A stretch of 6,656 nucleotides of DNA from CAZAXU01 sp964489245 (GCA_964489245.1 CAZAXU010000066.1:1-6656), one strand, 5' to 3'. Positions 1 through 6,547 are shown, numbered from the stretch's first letter. A program made the numbers and translations. The notes: a model not told the origin generated them from the letters alone.

Positions 1-1
1 T

Positions 2-61
2 ATTTCAGGTTGGCGAGAAGCCTGTCCCGTGAAGCGCAGCGACTACGGGGAGCCCCGGTAG
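2..61 (+). other. Possible 3' end of an upstream coding region, with nested inverted repeats
   Basis: This GC-rich stretch differs from the AT-rich remainder of the window. In frame 2 it reads ISGWREACPVKRSDYGEPR and then a TAG stop at 59-61, which could be the C-terminus of a gene cut by the window edge. It contains inverted repeats: GTTGGC (9-14) with GCCAAC (62-67), CCCGT (26-30) with ACGGG (45-49), and GGGG (47-50) with CCCC (53-56). From memory, similar tails occur at the ends of small GIY-YIG nuclease-like genes in Bacteroidota, but no GIY-YIG motif is visible here, so that is only a guess. Frame 1 is also open. It could equally be a non-coding palindromic repeat. Confidence 0.25.
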
Positions 62-70
62 GCCAACAAA

Positions 71-100
71 GAGTCGCAAAATTATTTTGCGACTCTTTTG
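71..100 (+). terminator. Intrinsic terminator upstream of gpmI
   Basis: GAGTCGCAAAAT (71-82) and ATTTTGCGACTC (84-95) are perfect 12-base complements around a single T. The innermost A/T pairs probably open to give a loop of several bases. A TTTTGTTTT run (96-104) follows immediately on the plus strand. It would end transcription of whatever lies upstream of the window. Confidence 0.85.
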
Positions 101-131
101 TTTTCTACCCCATATTCTATTCGTATCTTTG
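98..131 (+). promoter_or_regulatory. Bacteroidota-type promoter for gpmI
   Basis: TATCTTTG at 124-131 matches the Bacteroidota -7 consensus TAnnTTTG at every fixed position. A TTG at 98-100 (TTTG from 97) lies 23 bp upstream, at the upper end of the spacing described for the -33 element. Transcription would start a few bases after 131, leaving a 5' leader of only about 12-17 bases before the ATG at 152. The -33 element falls inside the T-run of the preceding terminator. Confidence 0.65.
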
Positions 132-151
132 TTCTAAATTATGGAATAAAA

Positions 152-1666
152 ATGAGTAAAAAAGTATTGTTAATCATTCTGGATGGATGGGGCATAACCC
201 AAGATGAAAAAGTGTCTGCAATTGCACAGGCAAATACGCCGTTTATAGATGGCTTGTATAATCGGTATGCGCACACCAAAATATATACCTCGGGAGAAAA
301 TGTGGGCTTGCCCGACGGGCAAATGGGAAATTCTGAAGTGGGGCATATGAATTTGGGTGCCGGCAGAATTGTCTACCAAGACTTGGTAAAAATCAATAAA
401 GCCGTTAAAGACAAAAGTTTCTATGAGAATGCAGTGCTTAAAAAAGCTTTTAAATATGCTGCCGAAAATAACCGGTCAATGCATTTCATGGGCTTGTTGT
501 CAGACGGTGGCGTGCATTCTCACATCAATCATTTGAAAGCTTTGATAGAAATGGCAGAAAAACATCAAGTGAAAGCCTATATTCACGCCTTTATGGACGG
601 AAGAGATGTGGATCCGCATTCCGGAATTGAATATGTCAAAAATATTCAAGAATATATCGCCGAAAAAAACATAAAAATTGCATCGGTTGTGGGGAGATAC
701 TATGCCATGGATAGAGACAATCGTTGGGAACGTGTCAAAGAAGCCTATGATTTGTTGATAAACGGAGTAGGAAAAAAATCAGTAAATATTGAAGAAAGCA
801 TTAAAGAGAGCTATGAAAAAGGCATCACGGATGAGTTTATTCACCCCATTGTTCACGTTGATGAGAAAAACAATCCGGTTGCCATGATTAAACCGAATGA
901 TGCAGTGATTTTTTTCAATTTTAGAACCGATCGCGGTAGAGAATTAACCAAAGCACTCACACAAGAAGACTTTTTGGAATACGGAATGCATAAATTGCCA
1001 TTGCATTTTGTAACCATGACCATCTATGACGAAAGCTTTGAAGGAATTGAAGTAGCTTTTCCGAAAGAAGACCTAAAAGATACCCTTGGAGAGCTACTGT
1101 CAAAATTAGGTAAAAAGCAAATCAGAATTGCCGAAACAGAAAAATATCCGCATGTTACTTTTTTCTTCTCCGGAGGCAAAGAAAAAGAATTTCCCGGAGA
1201 GAAAAGAATTCTGATTCCATCTCCGCGTGTGGCAACCTATGATCTCAAACCGGAGATGAGTGCCTATGAAGTGGCAGATGCGCTTGTGCCCGAGATTCAA
1301 GCACAGTCGGCAGATTTGATTGTATTGAATTTTGCCAATGGCGATATGGTCGGACATACGGGCATATTTGAAGCAGCAAAAAAAGCAGCCGAAGCTGTTG
1401 ATGCAAACGTAAAAAAAGTGGTGGAAGCAGCGTTAGGAAATGATTATGCCGTCATCATGCTTGCCGACCATGGCAATGCAGAATATATGATCAATAAAGA
1501 CGGGTCTCCAAATACGGCACATACCGTTTTTCCGGTGCCAATGTTGTTGATTGATAAAAATTTTAAACCCGAATTGAAAGAAGGAATTTTAGCCAATATT
1601 GCCCCGACAATTCTCAAGTTGATGGAAATTCGACAACCCGATGAAATGACTGCCCCGTTGTTTTAG
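152..1666 (+). CDS. gpmI: 2,3-bisphosphoglycerate-independent phosphoglycerate mutase
   Basis: This 504-residue cytosolic enzyme interconverts 3-phosphoglycerate and 2-phosphoglycerate in glycolysis and gluconeogenesis, using two metal ions (usually Mn) and a phosphoserine intermediate. The N-terminal metal site is LDGWG (residues 10-14). The catalytic serine is S61 in MGNSEVGHMNLGAGR, equivalent to Ser62 of the Bacillus enzyme. The family motifs DGRDVDP, FNFRTDRGRE, NFANGDMVGHTG and ADHGNAE follow in the expected order, supplying substrate-binding and metal-binding residues. The length is usual for the family and nothing is broken. I chose the ATG at 152 because the protein then begins MSKKVLLIILDGWG, as homologues do. 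A TTG at 98 would add 18 residues but lies upstream of the likely transcription start. The 45-bp gap to the next gene has no terminator, so co-transcription is likely. Confidence 0.97.
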   Translation: MSKKVLLIILDGWGITQDEKVSAIAQANTPFIDGLYNRYAHTKIYTSGENVGLPDGQMGNSEVGHMNLGAGRIVYQDLVKINKAVKDKSFYENAVLKKAFKYAAENNRSMHFMGLLSDGGVHSHINHLKALIEMAEKHQVKAYIHAFMDGRDVDPHSGIEYVKNIQEYIAEKNIKIASVVGRYYAMDRDNRWERVKEAYDLLINGVGKKSVNIEESIKESYEKGITDEFIHPIVHVDEKNNPVAMIKPNDAVIFFNFRTDRGRELTKALTQEDFLEYGMHKLPLHFVTMTIYDESFEGIEVAFPKEDLKDTLGELLSKLGKKQIRIAETEKYPHVTFFFSGGKEKEFPGEKRILIPSPRVATYDLKPEMSAYEVADALVPEIQAQSADLIVLNFANGDMVGHTGIFEAAKKAAEAVDANVKKVVEAALGNDYAVIMLADHGNAEYMINKDGSPNTAHTVFPVPMLLIDKNFKPELKEGILANIAPTILKLMEIRQPDEMTAPLF

Positions 1667-1711
1667 CAAGATGATAGAAAAAATTATTAAGAACATAAAA
1701 AACATAAACAT

Positions 1712-3106
1712 ATGAGGATAAAAGCCGTAAAAAATATTAAAAATGCTACAAACGTAATTGTTTTAGCCAATAAGAAATCAGATATTAAATTTTTACCTTG
1801 TGACAAGGTGTTGTCTTTTATGAAAGAGGGTTTTGATAAAGAAGATGTTCAATTTGTCAAAACACCAAAACATTATATGTATGTGGTGAAAACTAAGAAA
1901 GCCGATTTGGAAAAAATCAGAAAGTTTGCCCATAAAATCCACAATGAAGTGAAGCATGTTGAAGAAATTGCCGTTGTGGGAACTCGCGACGAACAATTGG
2001 AAGCATTTCTTGAAGGAATCTATCTGTCCGACTATCAGTTTTTGAAATATTTCACCGATAAAGACAAGAAAAAAAACAAACTGAAATCCATTCAAGTGCT
2101 TGGCATTTCTCAAAAGAAAATCAACGAACTGAAAAACCTTATTGAATCGACCTTGTGGGCAAGAACCTTGGTCAATGAGCCGGTTTCTTATTTGGATGCG
2201 CCGCGTTTAGCAATGGAGATACAAAAGAAAAAATTGAACGACGGATTGAAAATCAAAGTGCTTCATAAAAAAGAAATTGAAGAATTGCGCATGGGAGGAT
2301 TGCTGGCTGTCAATAAAGGTTCTGAAATGCCGCCGACATTTACAATCATGGAGTGGAAACCTAAAAATGCCAAAAATAAAAAACCAATTGTTTTGGTAGG
2401 GAAAGGAGTGGTCTATGATACCGGCGGATTGAGTTTGAAACCTACACCGCATTCAATGGATTTGATGAAAAGCGATATGGGAGGTGCCGCAATGATGGCG
2501 GCGACAATGGACGCAATTTCTAAAAATAAACTTCCCGTTCATGTGGTGGCTTTGATTCCGGCAACAGACAATCGCCCGGGAAAAAACGCCTATGCCCCCG
2601 GAGATATAATCGAGATGTATGACGGAACCACCGTAGAAGTGCTCAATACCGATGCCGAAGGGCGCATGATTCTTGCCGATGCCATTGCCTATGCTGATAA
2701 ATATAAGCCTGAAGTGATTATTGATGCGGCAACACTAACGGGAGCTGCTGTAAGAGCCATTGGCACCAAAGCGGCAATCGTGATGGGAAATGCTCCGAGA
2801 AAATATTTTAAACAATTGGAAAAATCAGGAAAAAATGTTCATGAACGTGTGGTGGAATTCCCTTTTTGGGATGAATGGAAAGAAGAAATGAAATCTGATA
2901 TTGCCGATTTAAAGAATATCGGCAGCAGCAATGCCGGAATGATCACCGCAGGAAAGTTCTTGGAACATTTTGCAAAACAACCGTATATTCATATTGATAT
3001 TGCCGGTCCGGCATTTTTAGAAACTCAAGAAGATTATAAAGGAAAAGGAGCAACAGGTTTTGGAGTTCGTTTGCTCTATAATTTCTTTAAAAATATGAAT
3101 ATTTAA
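1712..3106 (+). CDS. M17 family leucyl aminopeptidase
   Basis: This 464-residue cytosolic metallopeptidase (PepA/LAP family, usually a hexamer with two metal ions) removes N-terminal residues from peptides during protein turnover. The less conserved N-terminal half spans about residues 1-150 and the catalytic domain about 150-464. Metal ligands by analogy with E. coli PepA are K231 (VGKG), D236 (DTGG), D255 (SDMGGAA), and D314 and E316 in the signature NTDAEGRMILAD. The catalytic lysine is K243 and the catalytic arginine R318. All key residues are present and the length is normal. The ATG at 1712 sits in an A-rich context (ATAAACATATG) without a Shine-Dalgarno sequence, as is usual in Bacteroidota. 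The gene probably shares the gpmI promoter and ends at a strong terminator 25 bp downstream. It resembles pepA, but cleavage specificity cannot be read from sequence, so I give no symbol. Confidence 0.95.
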   Translation: MRIKAVKNIKNATNVIVLANKKSDIKFLPCDKVLSFMKEGFDKEDVQFVKTPKHYMYVVKTKKADLEKIRKFAHKIHNEVKHVEEIAVVGTRDEQLEAFLEGIYLSDYQFLKYFTDKDKKKNKLKSIQVLGISQKKINELKNLIESTLWARTLVNEPVSYLDAPRLAMEIQKKKLNDGLKIKVLHKKEIEELRMGGLLAVNKGSEMPPTFTIMEWKPKNAKNKKPIVLVGKGVVYDTGGLSLKPTPHSMDLMKSDMGGAAMMAATMDAISKNKLPVHVVALIPATDNRPGKNAYAPGDIIEMYDGTTVEVLNTDAEGRMILADAIAYADKYKPEVIIDAATLTGAAVRAIGTKAAIVMGNAPRKYFKQLEKSGKNVHERVVEFPFWDEWKEEMKSDIADLKNIGSSNAGMITAGKFLEHFAKQPYIHIDIAGPAFLETQEDYKGKGATGFGVRLLYNFFKNMNI

Positions 3107-3131
3107 ATATCTATTCTTATAAGTTTTTTTC

Positions 3132-3168
3132 AACAAATCGGCTGATTTTCAGCCGATTTGTTATTTTA
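3132..3168 (+). terminator. Intrinsic terminator of the gpmI-aminopeptidase unit
   Basis: AACAAATCGGCTGA (3132-3145) pairs perfectly with TCAGCCGATTTGTT (3149-3162) over 14 bp around a TTT loop. It is followed by ATTTTA on the plus strand. The plus-strand T-run just upstream (3124-3130) is on the wrong side to serve as a U-tract for minus-strand transcription. Confidence 0.85.
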
Positions 3169-3513
3169 TGCACAATAATGCAGAAGACACCAAATAATAT
3201 TGATAAAAAAAGGTTATTATTGTTGAAAATTGAGCAAGAAGACCGATGACTGTGAGTTTAAAGGAAAAAGTTTAAAGTTCATAAAGTTGGAGTATGGGAG
3301 ATGATTTCAGATTTAGAAGTAAATTTTGCTTTTAAAAATTTATGCATTCGTGGCAAGAAAAACTTCTTAAATCATAATTCGGCGTGTGTAAGGAGAAAGA
3401 GGAAAGGCATCTCGATACAATAAAGCGGAGCTTCATTACTCGACATGACAAAATATTATAACACGGATGACATTAATAAATTGAATGACAATGAAATATA
3501 AAAACACAGACAC
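3169..3513. other. Gene-free spacer with decayed repeat-like sequence
   Basis: No convincing gene appears on either strand; plus-strand reading frames are only 9-13 codons long (for example from 3295 and 3342). GTTTAAAG occurs twice (3256-3263 and 3270-3277), followed by the related TTCATAAAG (3278-3286). A run reading AGAAGACCGATGAC (3237-3250) resembles low-complexity repeats I recall from Bacteroidota intergenic regions. A palindromic element lies at 3408-3449. No full TAnnTTTG promoter is visible ahead of the gene at 3514. The nearest partial matches are TAAATTTTG (3320-3328) and TAAATTGA (3478-3485), so the promoter for the second gene pair is unresolved. Confidence 0.6.
3408..3449. repeat. 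Short palindromic dispersed-type repeat
   Basis: CATCTCGATACAAT (3409-3422) and ATTACTCGACATG (3435-3447) form imperfect inverted arms. They flank a perfect small hairpin, AAGC-GGA-GCTT (3423-3433). The layout CATCTCGATACAA...TTACTCGA.ATGAC resembles a dispersed intergenic repeat I recall from many Flavobacteriia genomes. Only one copy is in this window, so its repetitive nature is inferred. Confidence 0.5.
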
Positions 3514-4983
3514 ATGAAAAATTTCATTTTCTCTTGTGTGCTACTATTTTTTATCGGTGGCATTACGGCACAATTTCCCGTCGACACACAATATCAAACA
3601 ATTGTCTGCAGCCCGCCGGCACTTCCGTTGTTTTTAGGAACGGTAACAGACAATACGGTGCCGGACCCTATAATCATCACCAGAATAACAAGCCCGGTCG
3701 GCAATTATTATCCGCATCATGAATATGCCAAGACACAACCTTGGAATGCTGACGCAACGATATATAAATTTTATACGGTAGCTATTTATGATGCAACAAC
3801 ACATCAAAAAATCAGAGATTTACCCGGCAGTCCGCTATACCCGACATATTGGTCAAATACCAATCCGGATATTTTGTATGGGTTTAAAGAAAACGGAGAT
3901 ATCAAAGCCTACAGCATTTCAACAGAAGACATAAGCTTATTGTCACATATATACTTTGATGAGGACAGTCAAACAGACTATGATATCTTGAAATTAGGTC
4001 CCGGTGAAGGCAATATTGATAAAAATGATCATTATGTGGCTTTTGTAGGAAAAAAAGGATCTGATATGGATGTAATCATCTACGATTTGCAAACGCATGC
4101 GGTTATACACAAAAAAACTTATGCCGGAGCATGGGGAAACGGAACCGGTATGCCCGAATATGTAGATTGGGTATCGGTATCGCAGTCGGGCAACTATGTG
4201 TTGATTATGTGGGATCATAACACGGCACCCGTTTCTAATCCTTTTAACGGACATTATGGCGTGGAAGTTTATAATACAACGGATATGCAATATTTGCGTA
4301 GAATAGTTGATTATGGCAATCACGGTGATTTTGCTTATGCGCAAGATGGCAATGAAGTTTTTGTGCAGTTTTGGGGACCAACAGGAACCCTGAATATGTA
4401 CTATCTTGACAGAATGGAACGAGTTGTGTTGCAAACACATACGGACATAGGGCAACACGGACATATATCCGGACGGAATATAAATCGTCCGGGCTGGGCT
4501 TATGCAACTTTAAGCGAATTGAATTATGGTGTAACAATAGCCGTGAAATTAGACACATCAGGCATAGTTGAATATTTCGGGCATCATTACAGCAGTTGCT
4601 CAAATTATAAAAAATCACCCATGTCAGTACCCTCACCCAACGGAGAAAAGATAATGTTTAAAAGTGATTTCGGGAATAGTGCCAATACAGCTGAAGTATA
4701 TGAGTTTGAAGCGCAAAAAGCAGGACAGGCAAATGTGAATTTTGAGAATAAGACGAGCATCAAGGTTTATCCCAATCCTACAAACGATTTTATTAATATT
4801 GCAGGAGAAAAAATTATTCAAAAACTACGCATCATCAATCAAACGGGGCAAACCCTGAAAACCTTTAATACGCTAAATAATAAACAAGTTAAAATAAATA
4901 TAAACGATTTAAAAACAGGCGTCTATTATATCCTGATCGAGGGAGATAAGCAATTGGGACGCCATGTGTTTTTGAAAAAATAA
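3514..4983 (+). CDS. Secreted beta-propeller-like protein with T9SS type A sorting domain
   Basis: The protein has 489 residues. Residues 1-19 form a Sec signal peptide (KN, then a long hydrophobic run, ending ITA) with probable cleavage before Q20; glutamine at +1 is common in Bacteroidota. C8 lies inside the hydrophobic stretch and is not a lipobox. Residues 418-489 are a T9SS type A sorting domain: VYPNPTNDFINI, then LRIINQTGQTLKT, LKTGVYYILIE and a basic end (HVFLKK). The product is therefore likely carried across the outer membrane and released or anchored at the surface. The middle (about 65-400) looks like seven TolB/WD40-type blades with recurring SPNG/DGN turns, each leading to a strand ending in a VxIYD/VEVYN-like motif. 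Histidines recur near blade starts (H68, H69, H270, H315, H317). C32 and C362 could form a disulphide. I recognise no specific family and claim no enzymatic activity. The serine hydrolase gene follows after 22 bp, probably in the same transcript. Confidence 0.85.
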   Translation: MKNFIFSCVLLFFIGGITAQFPVDTQYQTIVCSPPALPLFLGTVTDNTVPDPIIITRITSPVGNYYPHHEYAKTQPWNADATIYKFYTVAIYDATTHQKIRDLPGSPLYPTYWSNTNPDILYGFKENGDIKAYSISTEDISLLSHIYFDEDSQTDYDILKLGPGEGNIDKNDHYVAFVGKKGSDMDVIIYDLQTHAVIHKKTYAGAWGNGTGMPEYVDWVSVSQSGNYVLIMWDHNTAPVSNPFNGHYGVEVYNTTDMQYLRRIVDYGNHGDFAYAQDGNEVFVQFWGPTGTLNMYYLDRMERVVLQTHTDIGQHGHISGRNINRPGWAYATLSELNYGVTIAVKLDTSGIVEYFGHHYSSCSNYKKSPMSVPSPNGEKIMFKSDFGNSANTAEVYEFEAQKAGQANVNFENKTSIKVYPNPTNDFINIAGEKIIQKLRIINQTGQTLKTFNTLNNKQVKININDLKTGVYYILIEGDKQLGRHVFLKK

Positions 4984-5005
4984 TCAACATAAACAATCAA
5001 AACAT

Positions 5006-6163
5006 ATGAAGAAACTCAAGAAATTTTTTATAGGACTATTCCTTTTTGTTGTATTGGCTGTTGCCTTGCTATATGCCACAGGATACGGATACATAGTTAA
5101 ATCGGCAAAGATGATTTATGGAAACGGACATATAACCGCTTTTATTGATGATTATCGCTTTTTTCCGACCCGTGTGATAGAAAATAATCCCGACCGAATT
5201 TGGAAATGGCCCTTACATAAAAATTATAATAAAGTGAAACCTACGGACCGTTTGCTGGAAGAACATGAAAAAATGAAAACCGTTGCTTTTCTAATTATAA
5301 AAAACGATAGTCTATTCAGTGAAAACTATTATGAAGGCTATCATAAAGACAGCTTATCCAATTCGTTTTCAATGGCAAAAAGCATGACGGAAGCATTGCT
5401 GGGCAAAGCCATAAAAGACGGATATCTATCTATGAACGATAAAGTCAAAAAATATGTTCCTGATCTAAAAGGCAAGTATGCCGATGAAGTTACTGTTGCC
5501 GATGTAGCCTCCATGAGCAGTGGATCTGATTGGATTGAAGATTATTATAATCCGTTTCATATCACAACAGAAGCCTACTTTTGTGAAGATTTGAACAATT
5601 TAATGGTCAATAAAGTTCGAATAGATGAAAAACCCGGACAAAAATTTAATTATCTGAGTGGAGACACGCAACTGTTGGGAATGATTGTTGCCAAAGCCAC
5701 CGGAATGAATTTATCAAAATATATGTCTGAGCGTTTTTGGAAACCCATGGGTGCGCGCAAACACGCCTTGTGGACGATGGATAATGCCGGAAATATGGAA
5801 AAAGCATTTTGTTGTATCAATTCCAATGCCCGAGATTTTGCTCGTTTCGGCAAATTATATGAACATTTTGGAAATTGGGAAGGTAATCAGATTTTGGATA
5901 CCGCCTATGTAGAAAAATCCATTTCTCCGCGTTTGGCATCATCGCCATACTATGGCTATTCTTGGTGGCTGAGCGACTACAAGGGCAAGAAAATCTCATA
6001 TATGCGCGGCGTGCTGGGGCAATATGTAATTATGATTCCCGAAGATGGGCTTATCATTGTCAGATTGGGAAAAAAACGTTCATTTGTTCCGAACGGAACG
6101 CCTCATTCCGAGGATTTCTATACCTATATAGATGAAGCCTATAAAATGATGGGAATAAGATAG
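5006..6163 (+). CDS. Membrane-anchored serine hydrolase, beta-lactamase/class C family
   Basis: This 385-residue protein belongs to the PF00144-type serine hydrolases (relatives of class C beta-lactamases, DD-peptidases, EstB esterases and NylB-type amide hydrolases). A basic N-terminus (MKKLKKF) and a hydrophobic helix at about 8-24, with no clear cleavage site, suggest an inner-membrane anchor with the enzyme in the periplasm. The nucleophile motif is SMAK (S122, K125) followed by SMTEALLGKAIKDGYLSMND. The second motif is YLS (Y216-S218), and the third region is probably RGVLGQY (334-340), replacing the KTG of beta-lactamases. LSMNDKVKKYVPDL and SSGSDWIEDYYNP resemble the NylB/esterase branch more than true AmpC enzymes, so antibiotic resistance should not be assumed. 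Three cysteines (C193, C269, C270) lie in the predicted periplasmic part. The ATG at 5006 is 22 bp after the preceding gene. Substrate unknown. Confidence 0.88.
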   Translation: MKKLKKFFIGLFLFVVLAVALLYATGYGYIVKSAKMIYGNGHITAFIDDYRFFPTRVIENNPDRIWKWPLHKNYNKVKPTDRLLEEHEKMKTVAFLIIKNDSLFSENYYEGYHKDSLSNSFSMAKSMTEALLGKAIKDGYLSMNDKVKKYVPDLKGKYADEVTVADVASMSSGSDWIEDYYNPFHITTEAYFCEDLNNLMVNKVRIDEKPGQKFNYLSGDTQLLGMIVAKATGMNLSKYMSERFWKPMGARKHALWTMDNAGNMEKAFCCINSNARDFARFGKLYEHFGNWEGNQILDTAYVEKSISPRLASSPYYGYSWWLSDYKGKKISYMRGVLGQYVIMIPEDGLIIVRLGKKRSFVPNGTPHSEDFYTYIDEAYKMMGIR

Positions 6164-6176
6164 AAATTTGACAAAT

Positions 6177-6206
6177 AAAAAGCCTCCTGTTTTAAGGAAG
6201 CTTTTT
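6177..6206. terminator. Bidirectional terminator between the serine hydrolase and rpsT
   Basis: AAAAAGCCTCCT (6177-6188) pairs with AGGAAGCTTTTT (6195-6206) around the loop GTTTTA, with one C/A mismatch (6184 against 6199). An A-tract precedes and a T-tract follows the GC-rich part, so the stem-loop can work for the plus-strand gene ending at 6163 and for the minus-strand rpsT ending at 6262. Confidence 0.8.
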
Positions 6207-6221
6207 ACTTGTGTGTATATG

Positions 6222-6247
6222 CATATAATCAACAATGTGATTATATG
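6222..6247. repeat. Perfect 10-bp inverted repeat downstream of rpsT
   Basis: CATATAATCA (6222-6231) and TGATTATATG (6238-6247) are exact complements around ACAATG. On the plus strand the flanking GT/AT-rich bases (from 6213 and to 6256) extend the helix by nine pairs, six of them G-U wobbles. It lies in the rpsT 3' region, between the stop codon and the bidirectional terminator. No T-tract follows on either strand, so it is not a terminator alone. It may stabilise a transcript end or be chance in low-complexity sequence. Confidence 0.5.
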
Positions 6248-6261
6248 TGTGTGTATTTCAA

Positions 6262-6513
6262 CTATAATTTATTAATATATTTTGCCAATTTAGATTTCAG
6301 GTTGGCAGCTTTGTTTGCATGAATGATATTTCTTTTTGCCAATTTATCAATCATGGAAACTACAGCAGGAAAATATTTTTCAGCAGTTTCTTTATCTGTG
6401 GTCTCTCTCAATTTCTTGATTGCAGTTCTCGTTGATTTATGATAGAATCTGTTGTGCAATCTTCTTTTTTGGTTTTGTCTGATTCTTTTTAATGCTGACT
6501 TGTGATTTGCCAT
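6262..6513 (-). CDS. rpsT: 30S ribosomal protein bS20
   Basis: This 83-residue, highly basic, mostly helical protein binds 16S rRNA early in assembly of the small ribosomal subunit. The N-terminus MANHKSALKRIRQNQKRR and the later segment HANKAANLKSKLAKYI are typical bS20 features. The length is within the family range (roughly 80-90). The ATG is at 6513-6511 on the minus strand, preceded by an A/T-rich leader with no clear Shine-Dalgarno sequence beyond a distant AGGAAT. It lies about 90 bp downstream of tRNA-Glu on the same strand and may be transcribed from its own promoter, from the tRNA promoter, or both. In many bacteria bS20 regulates its own translation, but nothing here shows this directly. 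Confidence 0.97.
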   Translation of the reverse strand: MANHKSALKRIRQNQKRRLHNRFYHKSTRTAIKKLRETTDKETAEKYFPAVVSMIDKLAKRNIIHANKAANLKSKLAKYINKL

Positions 6514-6547
6514 CTTTTCAAATATTTTAATTTAATTCCTTACAGGC

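Noticed and set aside
98..151. N-terminal extension of gpmI from a TTG start at 98
   Set aside because: It adds 18 residues not typical of the family, overlaps the terminator T-run, and lies upstream of the predicted transcription start. The ATG at 152 gives the expected N-terminus.
1793..2113. 106-codon minus-strand open frame inside the aminopeptidase gene
   Set aside because: It is antisense to a well-supported gene, and its translation, rich in F, H and I, shows no domain.
3295..3377. Short frames MGDDFRFRSKFCF and MHSWQEKLLKS in the spacer
   Set aside because: Each is under 15 codons, with no start context, promoter or conservation evidence; expected by chance.
3534..3722. 62-codon plus-strand frame overlapping the start of the T9SS cargo gene
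   Set aside because: It runs out of frame inside a gene with a clear signal peptide and start; no recognisable features.
3994..4636. Two overlapping minus-strand open frames (156 and 130 codons) within the T9SS cargo gene
   Set aside because: They overlap each other and a well-supported plus-strand gene, and their translations show no motif, signal peptide or family resemblance.
5006..6163. Antibiotic-resistance beta-lactamase
   Set aside because: The SxxK and YxS motifs are shared by many esterases and amidases, the KTG motif is absent, and an N-terminal anchor is present. Resistance cannot be claimed.
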